A stretch of DNA of 5,780 nt from Bacteroidales bacterium (GTDB lineage: Bacteria > Bacteroidota > Bacteroidia > Bacteroidales > B18-G4), in contig JAGLYE010000115.1 in the NCBI GenBank assembly GCA_023132505.1, forward strand, positions 1 to 5,780. Reading direction: 5' to 3'. Positions 1-5,780 of this stretch are shown piece after piece. Below the pieces are notes generated by a model. It was given only the letters and a program-made list of their open reading frames with translations. It was not told where the DNA came from and searched no databases. Numbering within the stretch: position 1 is the stretch's first letter; every line of letters starts with the position of its first letter. The translations under genes were made by a program, and so were the position numbers.

Positions 1-603
1 GCTTTCGACCATGATTGCCGGGAAGGCATTTGCGGAATGTGCAGTCTGTATATCAATGGCCGTCCGCATGGACCGGACGAAGGCATTACCGTATGTCAGA
101 TGCACATGAGGAACTTCAAAAACGGCTCCACCATCGTAATTGAGCCCTGGCGTGCAAAGCCGTTCCCCGTGATCAAGGATCTGATGATAGACCGTTCAGC
201 ATTTGACCTTATTATTCAGGAGGGCGGATATATATCTGTCCATACCGGTGGTGTCCCCGATGCCAATAGTATCCCGATTCGGAAAGAAGATGCTGAGTTA
301 GCCATGGATGCCGCTTCATGTATCGGTTGCGGTGCCTGTGTCGCAACCTGTAAGAATGCTTCTGCCATGCTCTTCGTTTCAGCAAAAGTCTCCCAGATGG
401 GACTGTTACCCCAGGGTAAGATTGAAGCTGCCCGCAGGGTGCAGAAAATGGTAGCTAAAATGGACGAACTCGGTTTCGGAAACTGCACCAACACCTATGC
501 CTGTGAGGCAGAGTGCCCGAAAGATATCAAGGTTACAAACATAGCAAGGATGAACCGGCATTTTTTTGTTGCCAAGCTTGGTGCCCAGAAGATGAAAGGT
601 TAG
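1..603 (+). CDS. sdhB: Succinate dehydrogenase/fumarate reductase iron-sulfur subunit, 5'-truncated by window edge
   Basis: This subunit carries electrons between the FAD-containing flavoprotein subunit and the membrane quinone site of complex II (succinate:quinone or quinol:fumarate oxidoreductase), on the cytoplasmic face of the inner membrane. The frame is open from base 1, and 200 residues are visible. An ATG at 37 lies inside the first cluster motif, so it is not the start; roughly 50 N-terminal residues are missing, judged from the usual length of about 250. All three cluster sites are present, numbering from base 1. The [2Fe-2S] site is C6, C11, C14 and probably C32. The [4Fe-4S]/[3Fe-4S] set is C107, C110, C113 and C117, then C162, C168 and C172, with the C-x5-C-x3-C-P spacing typical of SdhB/FrdB. 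Nothing in it looks degraded. In Bacteroidetes this gene usually ends a cytochrome b-flavoprotein-FeS operon, which fits the long spacer after it. Sequence alone does not tell succinate oxidation from fumarate reduction. Confidence 0.96.
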   Translation, partial: AFDHDCREGICGMCSLYINGRPHGPDEGITVCQMHMRNFKNGSTIVIEPWRAKPFPVIKDLMIDRSAFDLIIQEGGYISVHTGGVPDANSIPIRKEDAELAMDAASCIGCGACVATCKNASAMLFVSAKVSQMGLLPQGKIEAARRVQKMVAKMDELGFGNCTNTYACEAECPKDIKVTNIARMNRHFFVAKLGAQKMKG

Positions 604-637
604 CGATATTTGAGACTTGAAACTCGATATTAGTCTT

Positions 638-686
638 TAGCTCCAAACTCCAAACTTCGAACTTCGAACTTCGAACTTCGAACTTT
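638..686. repeat. 7-bp tandem repeat array, consensus GAACTTC
   Basis: Read in register from 645 the units are AAACTCC, AAACTTC, GAACTTC three times, then GAACTTT ending at 686. The preceding 7 bases, 638-644 (TAGCTCC), look like a further decayed copy, and the same period is faintly visible at 612-627 (GAGACTT, GAAACTC). Exact copies sit in the middle and decayed ones at the edges, as expected for slippage-driven growth with erosion. Each unit is an odd palindrome (GAA-C-TTC), and unit junctions give TTCGAA, so either strand could fold on itself with C-C or G-G mismatches. It lies wholly between sdhB and holB. No function can be read from the sequence. Confidence 0.9.
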
Positions 687-722
687 AAGTACTCCAAGTA
701 CTTCAAGTATTTCAAGTACTCT
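687..722. repeat. 9-bp tandem repeat array, consensus AAGTACTTC
   Basis: There are four consecutive 9-base units: AAGTACTCC, AAGTACTTC, AAGTATTTC and AAGTACTCT. The array begins at the base after the 7-bp array, so the two form one compound repeat. The core AAGTACTT is palindromic, which gives competing hairpins. One pairs 687-693 with 697-703 around a 3-base loop (CCA). The other pairs 697-703 with 714-720 around a 10-base loop. Both stems are 7 bp and AT-rich, and no T-tract follows, so this is not a convincing intrinsic terminator, although a transcript from sdhB would fold here. Confidence 0.88.
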
Positions 723-735
723 AAACACTTATTCT

Positions 736-743
736 TATCTTTG
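736..743 (+). promoter_or_regulatory. Putative Bacteroidetes -7 promoter box for holB
   Basis: TATCTTTG matches the Bacteroidetes -7 consensus TAnnTTTG exactly. The only -33 candidate is the weak TTTC at 710-713, 22 bp upstream and inside the 9-bp repeat. The box ends five bases before the holB ATG, so initiation at the usual distance would fall at or next to the start codon. That implies a leaderless or near-leaderless message, or the match is by chance. Confidence 0.4.
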
Positions 744-748
744 GCCAT

Positions 749-1891
749 ATGCAATTCTCAGAGATCATCGGGCAGGAAAAGGTGAAGCAAAAGCTGGTAC
801 AGACTGTGTCGGAAAACAGGGTGAGCCATGCACAATTGTTCCTTGGACCCGCCGGCTCCGGAAAGCTTGCACTGGCTATTGCGTATGCCCAGTATATCAA
901 CTGCAACAACAGGTCAGAAACCGATTCATGTGGTGTTTGTCCCTCATGTCAGCAATTTGCGAAGCTGGCACATCCCGACCTGCATTTTTCTTACCCCATT
1001 ATCATTAAAAAATCGAAAGAAGACAGGAAGATCCTCAGCAAGGATTATATCAGTGAATGGCGTGAATATTTGCTTGACAAGCATTATTTTCCTGAGCTGA
1101 TAGAGTGGTACACAAAAATGGAGACGGAGAAAAAACAGGGGGTTATAGGTGCTGATGAATGTAACCAGATCATCAAAACCCTGAGCTATAAAAGCTTTGA
1201 AGGGAAATACAAGGTGATGATCATCTGGATGGCCGAATTAATTTATCATTCCGCTGCTCCCAAGATCCTGAAAATACTTGAAGAACCTCCTGAAAAAACA
1301 CTTTTCATCCTGATTGCGGAACGGCAAGAACAGATTATCAGCACCATACTTTCCCGCACGCAGATCGTAAATATCCCCCCCCTGGATGATACTGATTTAT
1401 CGAACACGCTATCTGTCCAGTTTGGTTACTCCGGCGATCAAATATCCGGGGTAGTTAAAAATGCCGGCGGAAATGTTTTAAAGGCTATCAAAACGCTTGA
1501 AGAAAGTATAAGTGGTGATTATTCATCAGGAGAATTCAGGGAATGGATGTTGTTATGTTATCAGCGAAAGTACAAGGAGCTTTATGAATTCGTCAGTAAG
1601 GCCTCCCGTTTATCCAGGGCCAGGCAAAAACAACTCCTCCTGTATGGGTTGAGTCTTTCACGAAATTGTCTGCTCACCGTTTATGGGAGACAGGACCTGC
1701 TGGCGATCAATGACAATGAAGAAGAGAAGTTCACCCTGAATTTTTCCAAATTTATTAATGAAAAAAATGCCCTCGAATATGCCGGGCTCTTTGAAGAAGC
1801 CATTTTGCATATCGACAGGAATGGAAATGCTGCTGTAGTTTTTATGGACCTTTCCCTTAAGACCGGTCAGCTGCTCAACACAGCCGTTTAG
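749..1891 (+). CDS. holB: DNA polymerase III subunit delta' (clamp-loader AAA+ protein)
   Basis: This 380-residue protein is a clamp-loader AAA+ subunit that, with delta and the DnaX subunits, opens and loads the sliding clamp on primed DNA. The N-terminus has the family opening (IIGQEKVKQKL, residues 6-16, then SHAQLFLGPAGSGK). A full Walker A motif is present at G33-K39. A zinc-finger-like set follows at C52, C61, C64 and C67, and HPDLHF at 75-80. The Walker B region (KVMIIWMAEL, 155-164) lacks the usual acidic pair, as in many delta' proteins. LEEPPEKT (177-184) and the sensor-1-type SRT (202-204) complete the AAA+ core; the remainder is the C-terminal clamp-loader domain. DnaX is less likely because of the short length, the degenerate Walker B and the IIWMAE style. 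The ATG at 749 starts the conserved N-terminus, so the start is firm despite no Shine-Dalgarno. ricT follows after 48 bp. Confidence 0.93.
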   Translation: MQFSEIIGQEKVKQKLVQTVSENRVSHAQLFLGPAGSGKLALAIAYAQYINCNNRSETDSCGVCPSCQQFAKLAHPDLHFSYPIIIKKSKEDRKILSKDYISEWREYLLDKHYFPELIEWYTKMETEKKQGVIGADECNQIIKTLSYKSFEGKYKVMIIWMAELIYHSAAPKILKILEEPPEKTLFILIAERQEQIISTILSRTQIVNIPPLDDTDLSNTLSVQFGYSGDQISGVVKNAGGNVLKAIKTLEESISGDYSSGEFREWMLLCYQRKYKELYEFVSKASRLSRARQKQLLLYGLSLSRNCLLTVYGRQDLLAINDNEEEKFTLNFSKFINEKNALEYAGLFEEAILHIDRNGNAAVVFMDLSLKTGQLLNTAV

Positions 1892-1911
1892 GAACATAAA
1901 CAGTAATTTCA

Positions 1912-1919
1912 TATTTTTG
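1912..1919 (+). promoter_or_regulatory. Putative Bacteroidetes -7 promoter box for ricT
   Basis: TATTTTTG is an exact TAnnTTTG match in the 48-bp gap between holB and ricT. A weak -33 candidate, TTTA at 1887-1890, lies 21 bp upstream and overlaps the holB stop codon. The box ends 20 bases before the ricT ATG, which would leave a leader of roughly 15 bases. This would be an internal promoter if the cluster is also read through from holB. The region is AT-rich, so chance matches are possible. Confidence 0.4.
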
Positions 1920-1939
1920 TATGCTTCATACAGATAAGC

Positions 1940-3046
1940 ATGGATGAAAAAAACGAAAATATCGTCAATAATAATTTCATAAGCAGGGGTTGTTCTGCTG
2001 CACCACGTATATATAACAAAAATGATAACATTTTCAGTCATGGGTGCTGCAAGCTCGACAGTTATAACTGGCTTTCTGATATTCCGCCTGCCGACACAGG
2101 CATAGCTTTTCCAAATGTTGAGATCAGGTTCAAGAACAGCCGGATTGAGTTTTTCCAGGCTCCTGCCGAGCTTGAACTGGAGATTGGTGACATCGTAGCT
2201 GTTGAAGGTTCCCCGGGCCATGACATTGGCATTATATCCCTTATCGGCGAGGCTGCCAGGCTGCAAATGAAAAAGAAAAAAGCAGACCCTCATTCTGAAG
2301 AACTGAAAAAAGTATATCGCCGGGCACGGGTATCCGATATAGAAAAATGGGTCAGCGCTGTGGATAAGGAAGAGCATGCCAAGTTTAAAACCAGGGAGTT
2401 GGCGGATAGCCTCAAATTAAACATGAAGATCAACGACGTTGAATATCAGGGCGACAGCACCAAAGCGACCTTTTATTACACCGCTGAAGAACGTGTTGAT
2501 TTCAGGGAACTGATCAAGTTGCTGGCTGAAGAATTCAAAGTCAGGATTGAAATGCGTCAGATCGGTGTGCGACAGGAGGCAAGCCGACTTGGAGGCATTG
2601 GCTCCTGTGGCCGGGAGCTCTGCTGTTCAACCTGGATGTCGCGCTTTAAATCCGTCAGCACCAGTTCTGCCCGCATGCAGCAATTATCACTAAACCCCCA
2701 GAAACTCGCCGGGCAATGTGGGAAACTCAAATGCTGCCTGAATTTCGAAAATGCCATGTATGAGGATGCCCTCAAAGAATTTCCCGGCAACAAGATCGTG
2801 CTCAAAACTAAGAAGGGGAACGCTATACACATTAAAAATGATGTATTCAAAAGCTTGATGTGGTATTCTTATGATCAAGAGAGGTCAGACATTATGGCAA
2901 TCCCGCTCGACAAAGTGAAAATCATTATCAGCAAGAATAAAAAAGGTGAACTACCAGAAAAACTCGAAGACTTTGCTTTTGTCAAAGACAAAAAAGTTGA
3001 TTTTGAAAATGCTGAGGGTCAGGACGACCTGAACAGGTTTGATTGA
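1940..3046 (+). CDS. ricT: RicT/YaaT-family PSP1 domain protein
   Basis: This 368-residue protein belongs to the PSP1 C-terminal domain family. In Bacillus subtilis the member RicT (YaaT) forms an iron-sulfur-carrying complex with RicA and RicF that affects RNase Y-dependent RNA maturation; the role in Bacteroidetes is not settled. The signature core is clear: VEYQGDSTKATFYYTAEERVDF-type segment at 167-188, RIEMRQIG at 202-209, then G221-S-C223-G-RELC228-C229, and SLNPQKLAGQC260 followed by KLKC265-C266. These paired cysteine clusters are the likely metal or Fe-S ligands. The N-terminus adds C18, C36 and C37 ahead of KLDSYNWLSDIP (38-49), a Bacteroidetes-type extension. The C-terminus ends GQDDLNRFD, also like Bacteroidetes members as I remember them. 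The start at 1940 is the first in-frame ATG after the promoter-like box; there is no Shine-Dalgarno. It sits between holB and gldH, an order I recall from other Bacteroidetes. Confidence 0.92.
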   Translation: MDEKNENIVNNNFISRGCSAAPRIYNKNDNIFSHGCCKLDSYNWLSDIPPADTGIAFPNVEIRFKNSRIEFFQAPAELELEIGDIVAVEGSPGHDIGIISLIGEAARLQMKKKKADPHSEELKKVYRRARVSDIEKWVSAVDKEEHAKFKTRELADSLKLNMKINDVEYQGDSTKATFYYTAEERVDFRELIKLLAEEFKVRIEMRQIGVRQEASRLGGIGSCGRELCCSTWMSRFKSVSTSSARMQQLSLNPQKLAGQCGKLKCCLNFENAMYEDALKEFPGNKIVLKTKKGNAIHIKNDVFKSLMWYSYDQERSDIMAIPLDKVKIIISKNKKGELPEKLEDFAFVKDKKVDFENAEGQDDLNRFD

Positions 3047-3087
3047 TCAAAACACAATATTTCATGAATTTTTTCCTTATGTATCTG

Positions 3088-3096
3088 TATGCTTTG
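3088..3096 (+). promoter_or_regulatory. Weak -7-like element upstream of gldH
   Basis: TATGCTTTG resembles TAnnTTTG but has three rather than two bases between TA and TTTG. It ends six bases before the gldH ATG at 3103, similar to the holB layout. No TTTG is seen at -33, only a T-run at 3069-3074. Support is weak; transcription from upstream in the cluster is at least as likely. Confidence 0.18.
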
Positions 3097-3102
3097 ATCG
3101 AT

Positions 3103-3579
3103 ATGAAAAAGCAAAGGACATTCTACTTAATAATCATCCTTATAACCCTCACCTTTGGTTCATGTAAACAAGGGAGCGTTTACCATGAGTACATTACAAT
3201 AGAAGGGGCAAACTGGTACAGCGATTCCGTACTGCATTACGAAGTAGTTATTGAGGACAGTATTTCTTTGAACGACTTTTACATCAACATCAGGAATAAT
3301 ACAGATTATCCATTCAGCAATCTTTACCTGTTCCTCACAACCGAATTTCCGAACGGACATTCAACCAGGGATACGATAGAATGTATTCTTGCCGACAAGA
3401 ATGGTAAGTGGCTTGGTTCCGGTTCGGGCAGGATAAAAGATAACAAGATCATGTTGCAGCAAGCGCTCAGGTTCCCTTTAAGGGGCACATATCATTTTTA
3501 CCTGGAACAGGGCATGAGGCATGAGCAGCTTAAGGGAATAGAAGATATTGGTTTTAGCATTGAAGCAAACAGGCAATAA
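3103..3579 (+). CDS. gldH: GldH-family lipoprotein
   Basis: This is a 158-residue predicted lipoprotein of the GldH family. GldH is required for gliding motility in Flavobacterium johnsoniae, but homologues are widespread in non-gliding Bacteroidetes, so motility should not be assumed. The N-terminus is a type II signal peptide: a charged MKKQR, a hydrophobic stretch (residues 7-18), then a lipobox-like F-G-S-C21. Residues after the cysteine (KQGS) have no acidic run of the kind reported in Bacteroidetes surface-export signals, so a periplasm-facing anchor is inferred. The mature part is rich in predicted beta strands, with family-like blocks such as YINIRNNTDYPFSNLYLF and GKWLGSGSGRIKDNK. 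The frame stays open upstream to a TTG at 3043 overlapping the ricT stop, but that would place 20 uncharacteristic residues before the signal peptide. ATG 3103 is therefore chosen. The gene lies 56 bp after ricT and 36 bp before the PBP gene. Confidence 0.85.
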   Translation: MKKQRTFYLIIILITLTFGSCKQGSVYHEYITIEGANWYSDSVLHYEVVIEDSISLNDFYINIRNNTDYPFSNLYLFLTTEFPNGHSTRDTIECILADKNGKWLGSGSGRIKDNKIMLQQALRFPLRGTYHFYLEQGMRHEQLKGIEDIGFSIEANRQ

Positions 3580-3600
3580 GTAAGTATAATCACCACTGCA

Positions 3601-3608
3601 CAAATTTG
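3601..3608 (+). promoter_or_regulatory. Weak -7-like element upstream of the PBP gene
   Basis: CAAATTTG differs from TAnnTTTG at the first base and ends seven bases before the ATG at 3616. No -33 TTTG is visible at the expected distance. AGGA at 3612-3615 directly abuts the ATG, too close to act as a normal Shine-Dalgarno. Co-transcription with gldH is a good alternative. Confidence 0.18.
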
Positions 3609-3615
3609 CATAGGA

Positions 3616-5780
3616 ATGTTAGAAAAAAGGCGAAGAAAGATCAGTTATATCATCCGGTTCTGGATCATTTACCTCTGTAGCCTGATGCTGGCATTTCTTA
3701 TCTTTTTTGGCATTTCGCAAGGTTGGTTCGGACACATGCCTTCCTTTGAAGAACTGGAAAACCCGGAGCGCAATCTTGCTTCCGAAGTTTATTCATCAGA
3801 TGCATATCTCCTCGGCACTTATTATATTGAGAATCGCTCCGACATACACTTCCATGATCTCCCACCGAATCTTGTACAGGCTTTGTTAGCCACCGAAGAT
3901 ATTCGTTTCAGGAATCATGCCGGTGTGGACGTTAAAGCCCTGGGGCGTGTAGCCTATGGCCTCGTAACAGGAAATTATTCGGGTGGAGGCAGCACTCTCA
4001 CACAGCAACTTGCCAAGAATCTTTTTCCCAGGGGTAACCTGACCAAATGGCAATTGGTGGTACGAAAGCTCAAAGAATGGGTCACGGCTATCAAGCTTGA
4101 GAAGAACTACAGCAAGGAGGAGATCATGGCTATGTACCTGAATACAGTTAGTTACGGCCATCATGCTTTTGGGATCAAATCCGCTGCACGCACATTTTTT
4201 AATAAATCCGTTGATTCTCTGAATCTGCAGGAGTCAGCGCTGCTTATCGGGGTGGTAAATGCCCCTACCTGGTATAGTCCTATACGTAATCCGGAGAGAG
4301 CATTGGACAGGAGAAACCTGGTGCTTGCCCAGATGCTTAAGTATGACTTTATCACTGACTCTATTTATGATACCGTATCGCGTATTCCTATCGACATGTC
4401 GAAGTTTAATGTTCAGGACCATACATCCGGAATGGCACGTTATTTCAGGGAATATCTCAGGTCAGAGATGAAAGACTGGTGTGAGCACCATTATCGTCCC
4501 GACGGGACACCTTATAACCTGTATAAAGACGGGCTGAGGATATACACAACTATCGACTCACGCATGCAGCGATATGCTGAAGAAGCTATGATCGAGCATC
4601 TGGGCAGTGACCTTCAACCATCGTTTTATAAGCACTGGGAAGGATATACATGGGCTCCCTTTGTATTCGAAAAAGATGTTATTGAGGATGAGATTGAAAA
4701 GCTGATGCAGCGTGCGATGCGCCGCTCGGAACGCTACCGCACAATGAATAATGCAGGAATACCGCTCGACTCCATTGAGTTATCGTTCAACACCCCTACC
4801 CAAATGGAAGTATTCTCCTGGGATGGCCCTATCGATACAGTTATGACCCCGATGGACTCAATCCGTTATTACAAACATATTTTGCAGGCCGGGCTGCTGT
4901 CGATAGAGCCCAATACCGGGGAAGTAAAGGCATATGTCGGCGGGATCGATTATCTGTATTTCAAGTATGACCATGCCACACAAAGCCGACGGCAGGTAGG
5001 TTCAACCTTCAAACCATTCCTTTATACCCTTGCCATGCAGGAAGGTGAGTTCTCACCCTGCTATAGAGTGGCTAACATACAATACACTGTTGATCTCCCA
5101 ACAGGAGAAATCTGGGCCCCCAGGAATTCTTCCTCCACCAAAGTCGGGGAAATGGTAACCCTGAAATGGGCACTGGCCAACTCCAATAACTGGATCTCAG
5201 CTTTCCTGATGAGGAGGTATTCACCCCTTTCAGTGATCAAAATGGCAAGGAATATGGGTGTAAAGAGCAGCATCGACCCGGTGCCTGCCATTGCCCTGGG
5301 AGCCTGCGATCTAAGCCTTTATGAGATGGTGGGAGCCCTGAATACTTTCGCAAGCAAGGGAATGTATGTAAAGCCTTTATTCATAACCAGGATTGAAGAC
5401 AAAAATGGCAATGTGATCGAATCTTTTGTGCCGGACCGCAATGAAGCTATGAGTGAAGAAACTGCTTTCATGATGCTTGAACTTATGAAAGGGGTGGTTG
5501 AATCCGGCACCGGGATCAGGTTAAAGCTGACGTATGGCTACAATAATCCTGTTGCAGGCAAAACCGGAACGACACAAAATCAGTCGGATGGCTGGTTTAT
5601 GGGTATCATCCCTGAACTAACCACAGGCGTATGGGTGGGATGCGAAGACCGAAGTGCCCATTTCCGGACCATTACCCTCGGACAGGGAGCCAACATGGCA
5701 TTACCGATCTGGGCAAAATATATGCAGAAAGTTTATGATGACCCCTACCTGAATTATTCTAAAGGAGATGATTTTGAAAG
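3616..5780 (+). CDS. Class A penicillin-binding protein (PBP1A-like), 3'-truncated by window edge
   Basis: This is a bifunctional peptidoglycan synthase that polymerises glycan strands and cross-links their peptides at the outer face of the inner membrane. The window holds 721 complete codons with no stop; family members in this phylum run somewhat longer, so only a C-terminal tail is missing. It starts with a basic cytoplasmic end (EKRRRK) and one membrane anchor (about 14-34). The glycosyltransferase domain has E94-D-x-x-F-x-x-H101-x-G103, GGGSTLTQQLAKN (123-135), R150-K-x-K-E154 and YLNTVSYG (174-181), with the catalytic glutamate expected at E94. The transpeptidase has the nucleophile S463-T-F-K466, S523-N-N525 and K649-T-G-T652, all intact. 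About 100 residues between the domains (roughly 335-430) look like a linker or insertion. ATG 3616 is chosen because it directly precedes the basic end and membrane segment. It follows gldH by 36 bp. PBP1A, PBP1B and PBP1C naming cannot be settled here; PBP1A-like fits best. Confidence 0.95.
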   Translation, partial: MLEKRRRKISYIIRFWIIYLCSLMLAFLIFFGISQGWFGHMPSFEELENPERNLASEVYSSDAYLLGTYYIENRSDIHFHDLPPNLVQALLATEDIRFRNHAGVDVKALGRVAYGLVTGNYSGGGSTLTQQLAKNLFPRGNLTKWQLVVRKLKEWVTAIKLEKNYSKEEIMAMYLNTVSYGHHAFGIKSAARTFFNKSVDSLNLQESALLIGVVNAPTWYSPIRNPERALDRRNLVLAQMLKYDFITDSIYDTVSRIPIDMSKFNVQDHTSGMARYFREYLRSEMKDWCEHHYRPDGTPYNLYKDGLRIYTTIDSRMQRYAEEAMIEHLGSDLQPSFYKHWEGYTWAPFVFEKDVIEDEIEKLMQRAMRRSERYRTMNNAGIPLDSIELSFNTPTQMEVFSWDGPIDTVMTPMDSIRYYKHILQAGLLSIEPNTGEVKAYVGGIDYLYFKYDHATQSRRQVGSTFKPFLYTLAMQEGEFSPCYRVANIQYTVDLPTGEIWAPRNSSSTKVGEMVTLKWALANSNNWISAFLMRRYSPLSVIKMARNMGVKSSIDPVPAIALGACDLSLYEMVGALNTFASKGMYVKPLFITRIEDKNGNVIESFVPDRNEAMSEETAFMMLELMKGVVESGTGIRLKLTYGYNNPVAGKTGTTQNQSDGWFMGIIPELTTGVWVGCEDRSAHFRTITLGQGANMALPIWAKYMQKVYDDPYLNYSKGDDFE

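Noticed and set aside
37..39. ATG as the start of the sdhB frame
   Set aside because: The frame is open to base 1, and the ATG falls between the second and third cysteines of the [2Fe-2S] site, so the gene clearly begins upstream of the window.
687..722. Intrinsic terminator for the sdh operon
   Set aside because: Short AT-rich stems can form, but no run of T follows, and the pairing is an automatic result of the palindromic repeat unit.
638..722. CRISPR array or IS terminal repeats
   Set aside because: The units are 7 and 9 bases with no spacers, no cas gene or transposase is nearby, and no flanking target-site duplication is visible.
533..754. Minus-strand 73-codon frame with EYLKYLKYLEYLK-like periodic residues
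   Set aside because: The periodicity is just the translation of the 7- and 9-bp repeats on the other strand. The frame overlaps the 3' end of sdhB and the start of holB and has no recognisable domain.
1658..2377. Minus-strand 239-codon open frame
   Set aside because: It lies antisense across the end of holB and the start of ricT, both strongly supported by family motifs. Its translation shows no recognisable domain, so it is a shadow frame.
3043..3102. TTG start giving gldH a 20-residue N-terminal extension
   Set aside because: The extension would sit ahead of a complete lipoprotein signal peptide starting at the ATG at 3103, and the TTG overlaps the ricT stop. The shorter form matches the family layout.

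Overview
This window reads as ordinary chromosomal core sequence from a member of the Bacteroidota, most likely an uncultured Bacteroidia/Bacteroidales-type lineage. The evidence is the gene content (a Bacteroidetes-style RicT/PSP1 protein, a GldH-type lipoprotein, HolB and a class A PBP in a row), the lack of convincing Shine-Dalgarno sequences, and TAnnTTTG-like -7 elements upstream of starts. The genus cannot be fixed from the sequence alone.

Layout, all genes on the + strand: (1) 1-603, the 3' two thirds of a succinate dehydrogenase/fumarate reductase iron-sulfur subunit, cut by the left edge. (2) 604-748, an intergenic spacer that is mostly short tandem repeats, a 7-bp array running directly into a 9-bp array, followed by a TAnnTTTG box. 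(3) 749-1891, DNA polymerase III delta' (holB). (4) 1940-3046, a RicT/YaaT-family PSP1-domain protein. (5) 3103-3579, a GldH-family lipoprotein; its reading frame is open further upstream, but the lipoprotein start is at 3103. (6) 3616-5780, a bifunctional class A penicillin-binding protein (PBP1A-like) running off the right edge. No gene-free stretch exceeds 300 bases. I see no RNA gene, insertion sequence or CRISPR array.

Genes 3-6 are tightly spaced (48, 56 and 36 bp gaps), share a strand and have no recognisable terminator between them, so they could be co-transcribed. They mix replication (clamp loading), a RicT-type protein of unclear role in this phylum, an envelope lipoprotein and peptidoglycan synthesis. 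The sdhB fragment belongs to a separate respiratory operon that ends before the repeats.

I did not find an undescribed system here. The points most worth a second look are the compound tandem repeat before holB, promoter-like boxes so close to some start codons that leaderless or very short-leader transcripts are possible, an 8-codon ORF overlapping the ricT start, and the cysteine-rich N-terminus of the RicT protein.
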